A DNA stretch of 12,056 bases from positions 1 through 12,056 of the forward strand of contig JAYULW010000022.1 of the NCBI GenBank assembly GCA_043763155.1. Reading direction: 5' to 3'. A program made the position numbers and the translations under genes. The stretch is from JANYBV01 sp043763155. GTDB taxonomy: Bacteria > Pseudomonadota > Alphaproteobacteria > Rickettsiales > SXRF01. Of the stretch, positions 1 to 8,439 are shown piece by piece. Every line of letters begins with the position of its first letter. The stretch's first letter is position 1. A model generated the notes under the pieces. It did not search any database. It was given only the letters and a program-made list of their open reading frames with translations, and was not told the DNA's origin.

Positions 1-77
1 TGGCCCGCGCCCTCCTCGCCTATTGTTTCCTTACGCGCAAAAAACCACCATCGGCCCATCAAACAGGAGAAGCGAAA
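1..77. other. Leader / possible end of an upstream gene
   Basis: No gene can be assigned with confidence. All three plus-strand frames are open through these bases. Frame 1 would stop at TGA 79-81, overlapping the next gene's ATG in an ATGA arrangement, so an upstream CDS could end here. Frame 3 is open and in frame with the gene at 78, so that gene could formally begin further upstream. However, the sequence AGGAGA ahead of the ATG at 78 makes that start the natural one. No clear promoter is visible. Confidence 0.3.
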
Positions 78-575
78 ATGACCGGCATCACCGACGACAA
101 GGCCCGTAATAAAGTATGGGAACTCATCAAGGACATCCGCGTGGCTCAGCTAGTGACCCATGCCGATAGCGGCATGCTTGCCGCCCGTCCCATGGCCGCC
201 ATGAACACATCGTTCGATGGCGTGCTATGGTTCTTCACCAAGGCCAATTCCCCCAAACTGGACGAAATCGCCCAAGACCCTCATGTGCTGGTTGCCTATA
301 GCGAACCTTCAAAGCAGGAATATATCTCGCTTCAGGGCAAGGCCGAAATCAGCAACGACCGCGCCAAAATCGCGGAACTCTGGGCCGAGCCTGCCCGCAT
401 CTGGTTCCCTCAGGGCAAGGAAGATCCAACCATCCGCCTCCTGCGCGTAAGCATCGAGCGTGCCGAATATTGGGATACTCCCGCAAGCAAGCTGGTCATG
501 ATCTATGGCTATGCCAAAGCCCGCCTGACCGGCGAAATCCCCCATATCGGCGAAAACCGTAAAGTCGCTTTCTAA
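78..575 (+). CDS. Pyridoxamine 5'-phosphate oxidase-fold protein (general stress protein 26-like)
   Basis: A 165-aa cytoplasmic protein with the split-barrel flavin-binding fold of the PNPOx-like general stress proteins. It has an N-terminal helix (TDDKARNKVWELIKDI), a first strand pair around residues 22-45 with the RPMAAM stretch, then LWFFTKANSPK (50-60), LVAYSEP (71-77) and a C-terminal strand carrying the family-like AEYWDTP at 129-135. Proteins of this group bind FMN, F420 or related flavins. The substrate is usually unknown, and the PNPOx name does not mean vitamin B6 synthesis. Length is normal for the family and no signal peptide is present. The start is supported by AGGAGA seven bases upstream of the ATG. 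The next gene, an MFS exporter, follows after 48 bases on the same strand; co-transcription is possible because no terminator is visible between them. The family call is firm, the biochemical role is not. Confidence 0.85.
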   Translation: MTGITDDKARNKVWELIKDIRVAQLVTHADSGMLAARPMAAMNTSFDGVLWFFTKANSPKLDEIAQDPHVLVAYSEPSKQEYISLQGKAEISNDRAKIAELWAEPARIWFPQGKEDPTIRLLRVSIERAEYWDTPASKLVMIYGYAKARLTGEIPHIGENRKVAF

Positions 576-623
576 AAGGGAAGGGGGCAGACCGGTCACA
601 AAAACTGTGTTATATATGCGCCC

Positions 624-1871
624 ATGCCTAAATTTTCCCTCGCCGTTTTATCCCTCCCCGATTTCCGCCGCCTGCTCATCACGCGCATGTTCGGCGTCAT
701 GGCCCTGCAAACGCAGGCCGTTATCGTCGGCTGGCAAATTTACTCCCTCACCCACGACACTTTCATCCTGGGTCTCACCGGTCTTGCCGAAGCCATCCCC
801 GCCATCACATGCGCGCTCTTCGCGGGCCACGTCGTAGATATCAGCCGCCCCCATCGCGTCTATCAGGTTTGTATGTCTGTGCTGGTGGTAAATACTTTCG
901 CCCTCCTCATGATCGCAGGCGGCTACATCACCGCTCCCCTCGGCAGCGTGCTGCCATGGATATTCGGCGGCATTTTCCTCTCTGGTGTCGCCCGCAGCTT
1001 CATCATGCCCGCTTCTTTCTCCCTGCTGCCCCAAATCGTTCCCCGCGCCAAAATTTCCGCTGCCTCTGCTGCCCTTAGCAGCGGCTTCCAGATCGCAGCC
1101 ATCAGCGGCCCCGCGCTTGCAGGCATCATCTACGGCGCATACGGCCCTCACATCGCGTGGCTTTTGCCTTTCAGCCTCATCAGCATCGCTTTCATTATGC
1201 TATGCAGCATCAGCCACACCCACCGCCATTACAAGAGCGCCGAAAAACGCGAACCCGCCGTCAAAAGCATCAAGTCCGGCTGGCGCTTTATTTTCCAAAG
1301 CAAAGTGCTGCTCTCCGTCATGGCGCTCGACATGTTCGCCGTCCTCTTCGGCGGCGCGGTCGCCATGCTCCCCGCATTCGCCGATCAAGTCCTCCATGTT
1401 GGCTCCGAAGGCTTGGGCGCGCTTCGCGCAGCTCCCGCATTAGGTGCTGTCATCAGCGCCCTATGCCTTGCCGCTTACCCACCCAAGCGCATTCGCGGCA
1501 CATGGCTGCTTGCCGTTGTCACGGGTTTCGGCCTGTGCATGGTTGGTTTCGGCCTGAGCCATGTCTTCTGGCTTTCCATGCTCTGCCTCGCCATGAGCGG
1601 CGTCTTCGACAGCGTCAGCATGGTGTTTCGCGGCACGCTCATGCAGCTCCTCACGCCTGAAAATATGCGCGGCCGCGTCTCGGCGGTCAACAGCATGTTC
1701 ATTATCTCTTCCAATGAAATCGGCGCGTTTGAATCCGGCCTTGCCGCAAAATTTCTGGGCCTCGTACCGTCCATCATCATGGGTGGCATCGGCACCCTCA
1801 TCGTCGTCGCAAGCATCAGCGGCCTGTCGCCGCGCCTGCGCAAAACCGTGGTTGATACCGACCAGAATTAA
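624..1871 (+). CDS. MFS transporter, EntS-like (DHA3) drug/siderophore exporter family
   Basis: A 415-aa inner-membrane protein with about 12 hydrophobic segments, the usual size for the major facilitator superfamily. A motif-A-like loop, AGHVVDISRPHR (about residues 67-78), joins TM2 and TM3. In the second half, ENMRGRVSAVN (from residue 346) and SNEIGAFESGLAA (about 363-375) match the conserved region that sets the EntS/DHA3 exporters apart. Members move small molecules outward using the proton gradient. EntS exports enterobactin, but no siderophore genes lie nearby, so the substrate here is unknown. The start lacks a strong Shine-Dalgarno sequence, although a GGGAAGGGGG purine run lies about 35 bases upstream. 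The gene converges on the minus-strand gene at 1881 with only 9 bases between stops, including a run of T residues but no good hairpin. Confidence 0.87.
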   Translation: MPKFSLAVLSLPDFRRLLITRMFGVMALQTQAVIVGWQIYSLTHDTFILGLTGLAEAIPAITCALFAGHVVDISRPHRVYQVCMSVLVVNTFALLMIAGGYITAPLGSVLPWIFGGIFLSGVARSFIMPASFSLLPQIVPRAKISAASAALSSGFQIAAISGPALAGIIYGAYGPHIAWLLPFSLISIAFIMLCSISHTHRHYKSAEKREPAVKSIKSGWRFIFQSKVLLSVMALDMFAVLFGGAVAMLPAFADQVLHVGSEGLGALRAAPALGAVISALCLAAYPPKRIRGTWLLAVVTGFGLCMVGFGLSHVFWLSMLCLAMSGVFDSVSMVFRGTLMQLLTPENMRGRVSAVNSMFIISSNEIGAFESGLAAKFLGLVPSIIMGGIGTLIVVASISGLSPRLRKTVVDTDQN

Positions 1872-1880
1872 GATTTTTTT

Positions 1881-2264
1881 TTAAGCGTTCTCATGTGCGC
1901 TGAAGGCATAATCCTGCATGCCCGGCTGGATGATGTATTCCGGCGCGCAATTGCGCACCGCCGTAATAATATCTTCGCCCAGCTCGCCCTTGCCGAAGCT
2001 GCGGAAGCGCTCGCCGTCCCAGGATTCAATATGCAGGAACTGGCAATATTCAAATGGCGTAGTGCGCATCACCAGCCACGTATTCTGGAAATCGCGCATC
2101 GAGCCAAGCTCGATCATGCCAAAATCCTTACGGCCCGAAAAATGTCCCATAAAGCTGCGCTTCACAATCTGGCAGGCTTCCTCAGCGCATGTGGCCTTCA
2201 CCTCAATCGGCGAAAACTGGTTGCGCAGCACCAAAAGCTGGTACGTATGGGTAATATTTTTCAT
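1881..2264 (-). CDS. Conserved-looking hypothetical protein, 127 aa
   Basis: I do not recognise this protein. The frame could open at 2270 (MPMKNI...), but the sequence GGAG-ATGCCC-ATG places a Shine-Dalgarno site six bases before the second Met codon at 2264 and directly against the first, so I choose 2264. The product is soluble, without a signal peptide or membrane segment, and mixes strand-like segments (TYQLLVLRNQF near the start, NTWLVMRTTPFEYCQFLHIESW in two adjoining parts, mid-protein) with helices. It has four cysteines (ATCAEEAC, EYC, NC) and no obvious metal site or catalytic motif. Codon use is C-rich like its neighbours, which argues for a real gene. An ORF of equal length exists on the opposite strand, but the minus strand has the ribosome-binding site and more protein-like composition. 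Confidence 0.7.
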   Translation of the reverse strand: MKNITHTYQLLVLRNQFSPIEVKATCAEEACQIVKRSFMGHFSGRKDFGMIELGSMRDFQNTWLVMRTTPFEYCQFLHIESWDGERFRSFGKGELGEDIITAVRNCAPEYIIQPGMQDYAFSAHENA

Positions 2265-2356
2265 GGGCATCTCCGGTTTTGAGAAGCCAACCTACGCATG
2301 ACACCATAAGAAAACTATGGGAGACCCTGAAGCCCGGTATAATGAAACCGTAAAGG

Positions 2357-2851
2357 CTATTTTTTAATGACGCTGAACTTGCCGTCGCTTTCAAGGAAAG
2401 CTCGTTTAACCTGCTCAATATCATCAATTCCCTGCAGGCGCAGCTGGCTCATCAAATCATCCACCGTCACCAGCTCCTCGCGCATGTTGCGCCGGAGCAT
2501 CTTGCCGTTCAGCACCAGCATCAGCGGGGAGGGCGTAAGCAGCCGCTCGATAAACGGAATACGGTAACCCAGCCAGTCCAGCGCAAAATTCCAGAAGATG
2601 AGCGTACTCACCAGCAAAATACCATCAGGCACGGAATTATAACTGCCCGCCATCGCATTTTGCGACGCATCGGCAATCAGCACAATCACCAGAACATCGG
2701 TAATGCCCAGCGAACCCGACTGGCGCTTCAGCACCACCCGCATCATCACCAGAAGCGCTAAGTACGTAAGCGAGCCCCGCACGATGATTTCAAGAACGGG
2801 GGTATCAAAACTAAATACCCCAGCCCAATTGATGGTGCCAAAACCGCTCAT
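2357..2851 (-). CDS. DUF421 (YetF/YcaP-type) membrane protein
   Basis: A 164-aa inner-membrane protein. Hydrophobic segments lie at about residues 17-40, 50-65 and 75-95, followed by a small cytoplasmic domain. The pattern RGSLTYLALLVMMRVVLKRQ, then GITDVLVIVLIADASQNAM, SPLMLVLNGKMLRRNMREE and the terminal DGKFSVI is the signature of the DUF421 family (YetF/YcaP group). The family's molecular function is not established. The ATG at 2851 has no Shine-Dalgarno sequence of its own. It lies one base after the TAA stop (2853) of a 50-codon ORF with a good ribosome-binding site (TAA-T-ATG), so translation is probably coupled to that upstream ORF. No T-tract terminator follows on this strand. Confidence 0.88.
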   Translation of the reverse strand: MSGFGTINWAGVFSFDTPVLEIIVRGSLTYLALLVMMRVVLKRQSGSLGITDVLVIVLIADASQNAMAGSYNSVPDGILLVSTLIFWNFALDWLGYRIPFIERLLTPSPLMLVLNGKMLRRNMREELVTVDDLMSQLRLQGIDDIEQVKRAFLESDGKFSVIKK

Positions 2852-2852
2852 A

Positions 2853-3005
2853 TTAAAACTGGTACTTCAGGCGCAGCAAACCGGAGTGCGAATCGTAATT
2901 TTCGCGCACCTCATAATCATACGCCGCGCTTAAGTTGCCGCCCGCGCCCATCATCAGCATAGCGCTGGAAATTAAAAGTTGTGTTTTGAGCGTGTTGCGG
3001 GTCAT
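2853..3005 (-). CDS. 50-aa signal peptide plus outer-membrane beta-strand-like C-terminus (mini-OMP or internally deleted remnant)
   Basis: A short ORF read on the minus strand. It starts MTRNTLKTQLLISSAMLMMG, a textbook signal peptide with a positive N-region and hydrophobic core, and an LSAA cleavage site follows near residue 27-28. Only about 22 residues remain: YDYEVRENYDSHSG then LLRLKYQF. Alternating hydrophobic residues ending in Phe are the C-terminal beta-signal that BamA recognises in outer-membrane barrels. The sequence AGGTGA lies 5 bases before the ATG at 3005; an in-frame ATG at 3011 is too close to it. The stop is one base from the DUF421 start. Either this is a real small envelope peptide, or it is a barrel protein that lost its middle in frame. 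It is too short to fold a barrel alone. I cannot name the parent family. Confidence 0.55.
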   Translation of the reverse strand: MTRNTLKTQLLISSAMLMMGAGGNLSAAYDYEVRENYDSHSGLLRLKYQF

Positions 3006-3058
3006 AGTCATCACCTGTTATGAAATGTTATGGATGCTATTGAGAAGGCGTTGGCAAA

Positions 3059-3088
3059 TATGTACTTTCAACATCAAACTCTTGTCAA
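3059..3088 (-). promoter_or_regulatory. Candidate sigma-70-type promoter for the mini-OMP/DUF421 pair
   Basis: On the minus strand a perfect -35 hexamer TTGACA (3088-3083) is followed after 18 bases by TACATA (3064-3059), a three-of-six match to TATAAT. It lies about 50 bases upstream of the mini-OMP start at 3005, in the divergent interval shared with greB. The -35 is strong, the -10 is weak. Confidence 0.4.
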
Positions 3089-3169
3089 TAAATGAAGCGG
3101 GAAACGGCATTTTTTTATATACCCTGCGGCACTAAAACCACTCGCAAAAGTTGAGCATTAACAATTGAT

Positions 3170-3721
3170 ATGAGCAAAGCATTCACCAAGGAAGGCGAGG
3201 GCGATAACGAAGACGACGGCCCCGAAGAAGCCGACGCCCTGCCGCCCAACATCAAAAATTACATGACGCCCCCCGGCCTCAAAGCCCTGCAAGACGAGCT
3301 GCGCCACCTCCAACGCGACGAGCGTCCCAAAGTGGTCGAAATCGTGTCATGGGCCGCAGGCAACGGCGACCGCTCCGAAAACGGCGACTATATCTATGGC
3401 AAGAAACGCCTGCGCGAAATAGACCGCCGCTCCCGCTATCTCAGCAAGCGCATCGAAGGCGCGGAAGTAGTAGACCCGGAGCAGCAAAAAAACCTGACGC
3501 AGGTCTTTTTCGGCGCCACCGTCACCTATGCCCGCGAAGACGGCAAGGAACTACAGGCGAAGCTGGTAGGCGTAGACGAAGCCGACCTTACTCATGGCAA
3601 AATCAGCTGGATTTCCCCGCTTGCCCGCGCCCTCATCAAGGCCAAGCCCGGCGACACCGTCGAGTTGCGCGCCCCCGGTGGCACCGAAACCATTGAGGTG
3701 CTATCCGTTAAATATCAATAA
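3170..3721 (+). CDS. greB: Transcript cleavage factor GreB
   Basis: A 183-aa protein that rescues backtracked RNA polymerase by inserting its coiled coil into the secondary channel and stimulating cleavage of the nascent RNA. The coiled coil runs from NYMTPPG (30-36) to AEVVDP (about 98-103). Its tip carries NGDRSENGDY (65-74), with the acidic residues D67 and E70 corresponding to the catalytic pair of GreA/GreB. The FKBP-like C-terminal domain includes VFFGATV, VGVDEAD and GKISWISPLARAL. SWAAGNGDRSEN and GKKRLREIDRR point to GreB rather than GreA. It differs from the usual 155-160 aa form by an N-terminal extension of about 27 residues, rich in Glu and Asp (KEGEGDNEDDGPEEAD). No Shine-Dalgarno site precedes the ATG, but the only other early Met (M32) lies inside the conserved domain, so 3170 is kept. 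Confidence 0.93.
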   Translation: MSKAFTKEGEGDNEDDGPEEADALPPNIKNYMTPPGLKALQDELRHLQRDERPKVVEIVSWAAGNGDRSENGDYIYGKKRLREIDRRSRYLSKRIEGAEVVDPEQQKNLTQVFFGATVTYAREDGKELQAKLVGVDEADLTHGKISWISPLARALIKAKPGDTVELRAPGGTETIEVLSVKYQ

Positions 3722-3758
3722 TTTACCGAAATTCCCTTTATACCAAATTTACGCGAAC

Positions 3759-3780
3759 CTAACCTTTCACTAACCCTTTC
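3759..3780 (+). promoter_or_regulatory. Direct repeat of CTAACC with 11-base period, upstream of macA
   Basis: CTAACC occurs at 3759-3764 and again at 3770-3775, each followed by a pyrimidine-rich TTTC, giving an imperfect 11-base tandem repeat about 75 bases before the macA start. One helical turn of spacing would place the two copies on the same DNA face, as expected for a pair of operator half-sites. This is a possibility only; no clear -35/-10 pair is seen here. Confidence 0.2.
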
Positions 3781-3849
3781 TTATACGCAATGGGGTTAAA
3801 CTGTGTGCATCCAGTAACTTATGCAGCCGCGTAAGTTTATTTTGCCCTC

Positions 3850-5064
3850 ATGCGTTTAATAAATATGCTGCCACCTAATTTCAAAAACGCAAGCACCGCC
3901 CGCCGGAAGAAATTCCTGCTGCTGGCCTGCGTGCTGCTGGCCGTCGCGGGCGTAAGCGCCATGTCCATGCGCAGCAAAAAATCCGGCAATGAAAACAGCT
4001 TGCGCACCGTAGCCGTGGAAAAGGGCAACATCGAAGAAGTCGTCACCGCGCAGGGAAAGCTGGAACCTAAAGAATATGTGGATGTCGGCACGCAAGTCTC
4101 CGGCCAGTTAAAAGCCCTGCATTACGATATCGGCGACGACGTAAAGCAAGGCGACCTCCTCGCCGAAATTGACCCGCGCCTGTATCAGGCAAAGATGGAA
4201 GCCTCCACCGCGCAGCTCGCAGCGCTAAAAGCACAGCTCGCTGAACAGCAAGCCAACCTCATCCTCGCCCAGAAGCAGCAAACCCGCAACGCCCAGCTGA
4301 TCAAAACCCAGGCCATCAGCAAAGACGCCATGGACATAACCACCGCCGCGCTGCGTAGCGCTGAAGCGCATGTCAAAACACAGCAAGCGCAAATCGAGGA
4401 AATCCAATCCAGCCTCGAAGGCGATAAGACCAACCTGGAGTTCACCAGAATCTTCGCCCCCATGTCGGGCACCATCGTGACGCTGCCCACCCGCGCAGGC
4501 CAGACGCTGAACGCAAACCAGACCGCCCCCACCATTTTGCAGCTCGCCAATCTCGACGTCATGACCATCCGCAGTCAGGTGGCCGAAGCCGACGTGATGC
4601 GCCTTAAAGACGGCATGGACGTGCATTTCACCACCCTCGGCGGACAGGGCAAGCAGTGGAAAGGCAAAGTACGTCAGATCCAGCCATCCCCCGAAGTCAT
4701 CAATGATGTCGTGCTTTACGACGTGCTGATTGACGTGGACAACAAAGAACGCCAGCTCATGAACGGCATGAGTACGCAAGTGTTCTTCGAACTGGGTAGC
4801 GCCCACGATGTACTTATCCTGCCTATGGACGCCATCGGCTCGCGCGCACCCAAGGAAGATACCGACGCAGGCAAAGGCTACCGTGTGCAGAAAAAAGGGG
4901 CAGGGGAGGTCATCATCCATGTGGGGCTGATGGACCGCACCAGCGCCGAAATTACGGACGGCCTTGCCGAAGGCGACGAAGTGACCATCCGCCCGCCCAA
5001 AACCAGCGGCAATAGCAGCAGCGGCCAAAAGGGTAAAATGCCCATGGGTCCCGGTCCTTTATGA
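3850..5064 (+). CDS. macA: MacA-like periplasmic adaptor (HlyD/membrane fusion protein)
   Basis: A 404-aa adaptor of a tripartite efflux pump. It is anchored by one N-terminal membrane segment (about residues 20-40, after the basic ARRKK) with the rest in the periplasm. The first half of the lipoyl domain is at about 72-108 (VGTQVSGQLKALHYDIGDDV, then VKQGDLLAEIDP). A long Ala/Gln-rich alpha-helical hairpin at about 109-195 would dock to the outer-membrane channel. The second lipoyl half is IFAPMSGTIVTLP (201-213), then beta-barrel and membrane-proximal domains to about 380. A low-complexity Ser/Gly/Met/Pro tail ends the protein. Length and order match MacA. No Shine-Dalgarno site is visible before ATG 3850; an in-frame ATG at 3865 is an alternative that keeps the anchor. 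The macB gene starts 10 bases after the stop, so this is the first gene of a macA-macB-OMF operon. Confidence 0.9.
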   Translation: MRLINMLPPNFKNASTARRKKFLLLACVLLAVAGVSAMSMRSKKSGNENSLRTVAVEKGNIEEVVTAQGKLEPKEYVDVGTQVSGQLKALHYDIGDDVKQGDLLAEIDPRLYQAKMEASTAQLAALKAQLAEQQANLILAQKQQTRNAQLIKTQAISKDAMDITTAALRSAEAHVKTQQAQIEEIQSSLEGDKTNLEFTRIFAPMSGTIVTLPTRAGQTLNANQTAPTILQLANLDVMTIRSQVAEADVMRLKDGMDVHFTTLGGQGKQWKGKVRQIQPSPEVINDVVLYDVLIDVDNKERQLMNGMSTQVFFELGSAHDVLILPMDAIGSRAPKEDTDAGKGYRVQKKGAGEVIIHVGLMDRTSAEITDGLAEGDEVTIRPPKTSGNSSSGQKGKMPMGPGPL

Positions 5065-5074
5065 CGAGGTCATT

Positions 5075-7018
<1,944 letters not shown>

Positions 7019-7021
7019 TTC

Positions 7022-8374
7022 ATGAAAAAATACACACTCGCATTGCTCCTTAGCCTCTCCGCTTGCAGCCTCGCGCCCGATTACCTGAAGCCGGACGCGG
7101 CCACCCCCGCATGGCACGGCGCCGAAGCCACCGACGAACTCCCCGACGCCGATTGGTGGTCCGAATTCGGCAACGACGAAATGAACTCGCTGCTGAAGCA
7201 AAGCCTCACTACCAACAATGACCTGCGCGCAAGCCTCCAGCGCATTGAGCAATCCCGCGCCAATGCCCGTATCAGCGCATCCTCCCTTTTGCCCACGCTG
7301 GATTCCACCGCCAGCGCAAATCGAAACTATTCCGATCTCGTTCACGGCGATTACAGCACCAGCAGCGCCTATCGCGGCGGCGTACAGGCGTCTTATGCGG
7401 TGGATCTTTTTGCCCGCAACCGCTCCGCAAGCGACGCCGCTTCCTTAAGCGCTGACGCAAGCGCCTATGACCGCGATGCGCTGGTGCTTGTCGTGCAGTC
7501 CGATACGGCTCAGGCCTTCATTAATTATCTCAGCCTCACCGACCGCCTGAAAGTGGCGCAGGAAAACCTCAAAAACACCGCAGATGTACTGCGCATCACA
7601 CAAGCCCGCTTCAATGCGGGCACGCTTTCGGCGCTCGAACTCGCCCAGCAAAAAACCGCTTACGCCAACACGCAGGCCTCGCTCGCATCGCTCACCCAGC
7701 AGCGCGAAAACGCCCACAACCAGCTCGCTGTTCTCATGGGCAAACCCCCGCAGGATTTCACCATCCAAAGCAATAGCTTCGACGCCCTGGACATCCCCGA
7801 AATCACCCCCCTGCAACCCGCAACGCTCGTTGCCCGCCGCCCCGATATTCAGGCCGCAGAAGCCCAGCTCCATGCCGCCAACTATGACATTGGCGCCGCC
7901 CGCGCCGCGTTCTTCCCCACGTTGCAACTAAGCGCCAGTACCGTGCTTGCCGCCAACCCCTCCGGCACGCCCGCAGCCCTCACCGCAAGCCTGTTGCAGC
8001 CCCTGTTCCGCGGCGGCGCATTGCAGGCGGGCCTTGATCTGAGCAAAGCCCGCAAGGCCGAACTGGAAGAGCAATATATCAAAACCGTACTCACCGCTTT
8101 TCAGGAAGTGGAAGACGCGCTCGCCGCCCAAACGGCCGCCGATGCGCGCCTGACCGCCTACGCCGAAGCCTCCGTGCAGGCCCAGAAAGCCTACAGTCTC
8201 GCCCGCCAGCGTTTTAATGTGGGCACTATTGATTTCCTGACCCTGCTCGACACCCAGTCGCGCCAGTTCAGCGCGCAGGACGCGCTTATTACTGCAAAGC
8301 AGGCACAGCTTGTCGCAGCTATTACTCTGTTCAGCGCCATTGGTGGTGCCGCCCAGCTGCAGCCCGAAAAATAA
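7022..8374 (+). CDS. NodT-family outer-membrane efflux lipoprotein (TolC-like)
   Basis: A 450-aa outer-membrane factor that forms the trimeric exit duct of the pump. It begins with a lipoprotein signal: MKKYTLALLL, then a lipobox LSAC with the lipidated Cys at residue 15. Next comes the family pattern WHG...DADWWSEFGNDEMNSLL, then NNDLRASLQRIEQSRA. The two internal repeats typical of TolC-like proteins are visible, the second around ARRPDIQAAEAQLHAANYDIGAARAA... split about residue 265-300, FFPTLQLSAS, and the late RFNVGTIDFLTLLDTQ. Its Shine-Dalgarno GGAG overlaps the last codons of macB, and spacing is 3 bases, so translation is likely coupled. Carrying its own outer-membrane channel makes the operon a self-contained pump, unlike E. 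coli macAB, which borrows TolC. No terminator with a T-run follows. Confidence 0.92.
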   Translation: MKKYTLALLLSLSACSLAPDYLKPDAATPAWHGAEATDELPDADWWSEFGNDEMNSLLKQSLTTNNDLRASLQRIEQSRANARISASSLLPTLDSTASANRNYSDLVHGDYSTSSAYRGGVQASYAVDLFARNRSASDAASLSADASAYDRDALVLVVQSDTAQAFINYLSLTDRLKVAQENLKNTADVLRITQARFNAGTLSALELAQQKTAYANTQASLASLTQQRENAHNQLAVLMGKPPQDFTIQSNSFDALDIPEITPLQPATLVARRPDIQAAEAQLHAANYDIGAARAAFFPTLQLSASTVLAANPSGTPAALTASLLQPLFRGGALQAGLDLSKARKAELEEQYIKTVLTAFQEVEDALAAQTAADARLTAYAEASVQAQKAYSLARQRFNVGTIDFLTLLDTQSRQFSAQDALITAKQAQLVAAITLFSAIGGAAQLQPEK

Positions 8375-8387
8375 TCTATGCGATTTC

Positions 8388-8430
8388 CCTTATTTGCTGC
8401 TATGAATAGCCCAATAAATGGCGAATAAGG
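8388..8430 (+). promoter_or_regulatory. Predicted hairpin covering the ribosome-binding site of the aldo/keto reductase gene
   Basis: CCTTATTTGC (8388-8397) can pair with GCGAATAAGG (8421-8430) over ten base pairs, with one G-U wobble. The loop holds an inner GCTA-TGAA-TAGC hairpin (8399-8410). The last AAGG of the 3' arm is the first part of the Shine-Dalgarno AAGGAG (8427-8432), seven bases before the ATG at 8440. In RNA this would mask the ribosome-binding site. No T-run follows, so it is not a standard terminator for the efflux operon. Confidence 0.4.
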
Positions 8431-8439
8431 AGCAGACAT

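Noticed and set aside
2331..2365. Plus-strand stem (AGCC-CGGT / ACCG-GGCT) followed by six T, and a TATAAT at 2338-2343 within it
   Set aside because: The stem is two 4-bp pieces with a bulge, and the T-run is simply the Lys-Lys end of the DUF421 gene on the other strand. TATAAT has no -35 and would drive antisense RNA. Probably chance.
3030..3095. 21-codon plus-strand ORF (MDAIEKALANMYFQ...) between the divergent genes
   Set aside because: No ribosome-binding site, and it overlaps the candidate promoter for the minus-strand pair.
4225..5028. 267-aa minus-strand ORF opposite macA
   Set aside because: Shadow frame opposite a clearly identified adaptor gene; its composition (His/Gly/Val-rich, no domain) is typical of antisense of C-rich codons.
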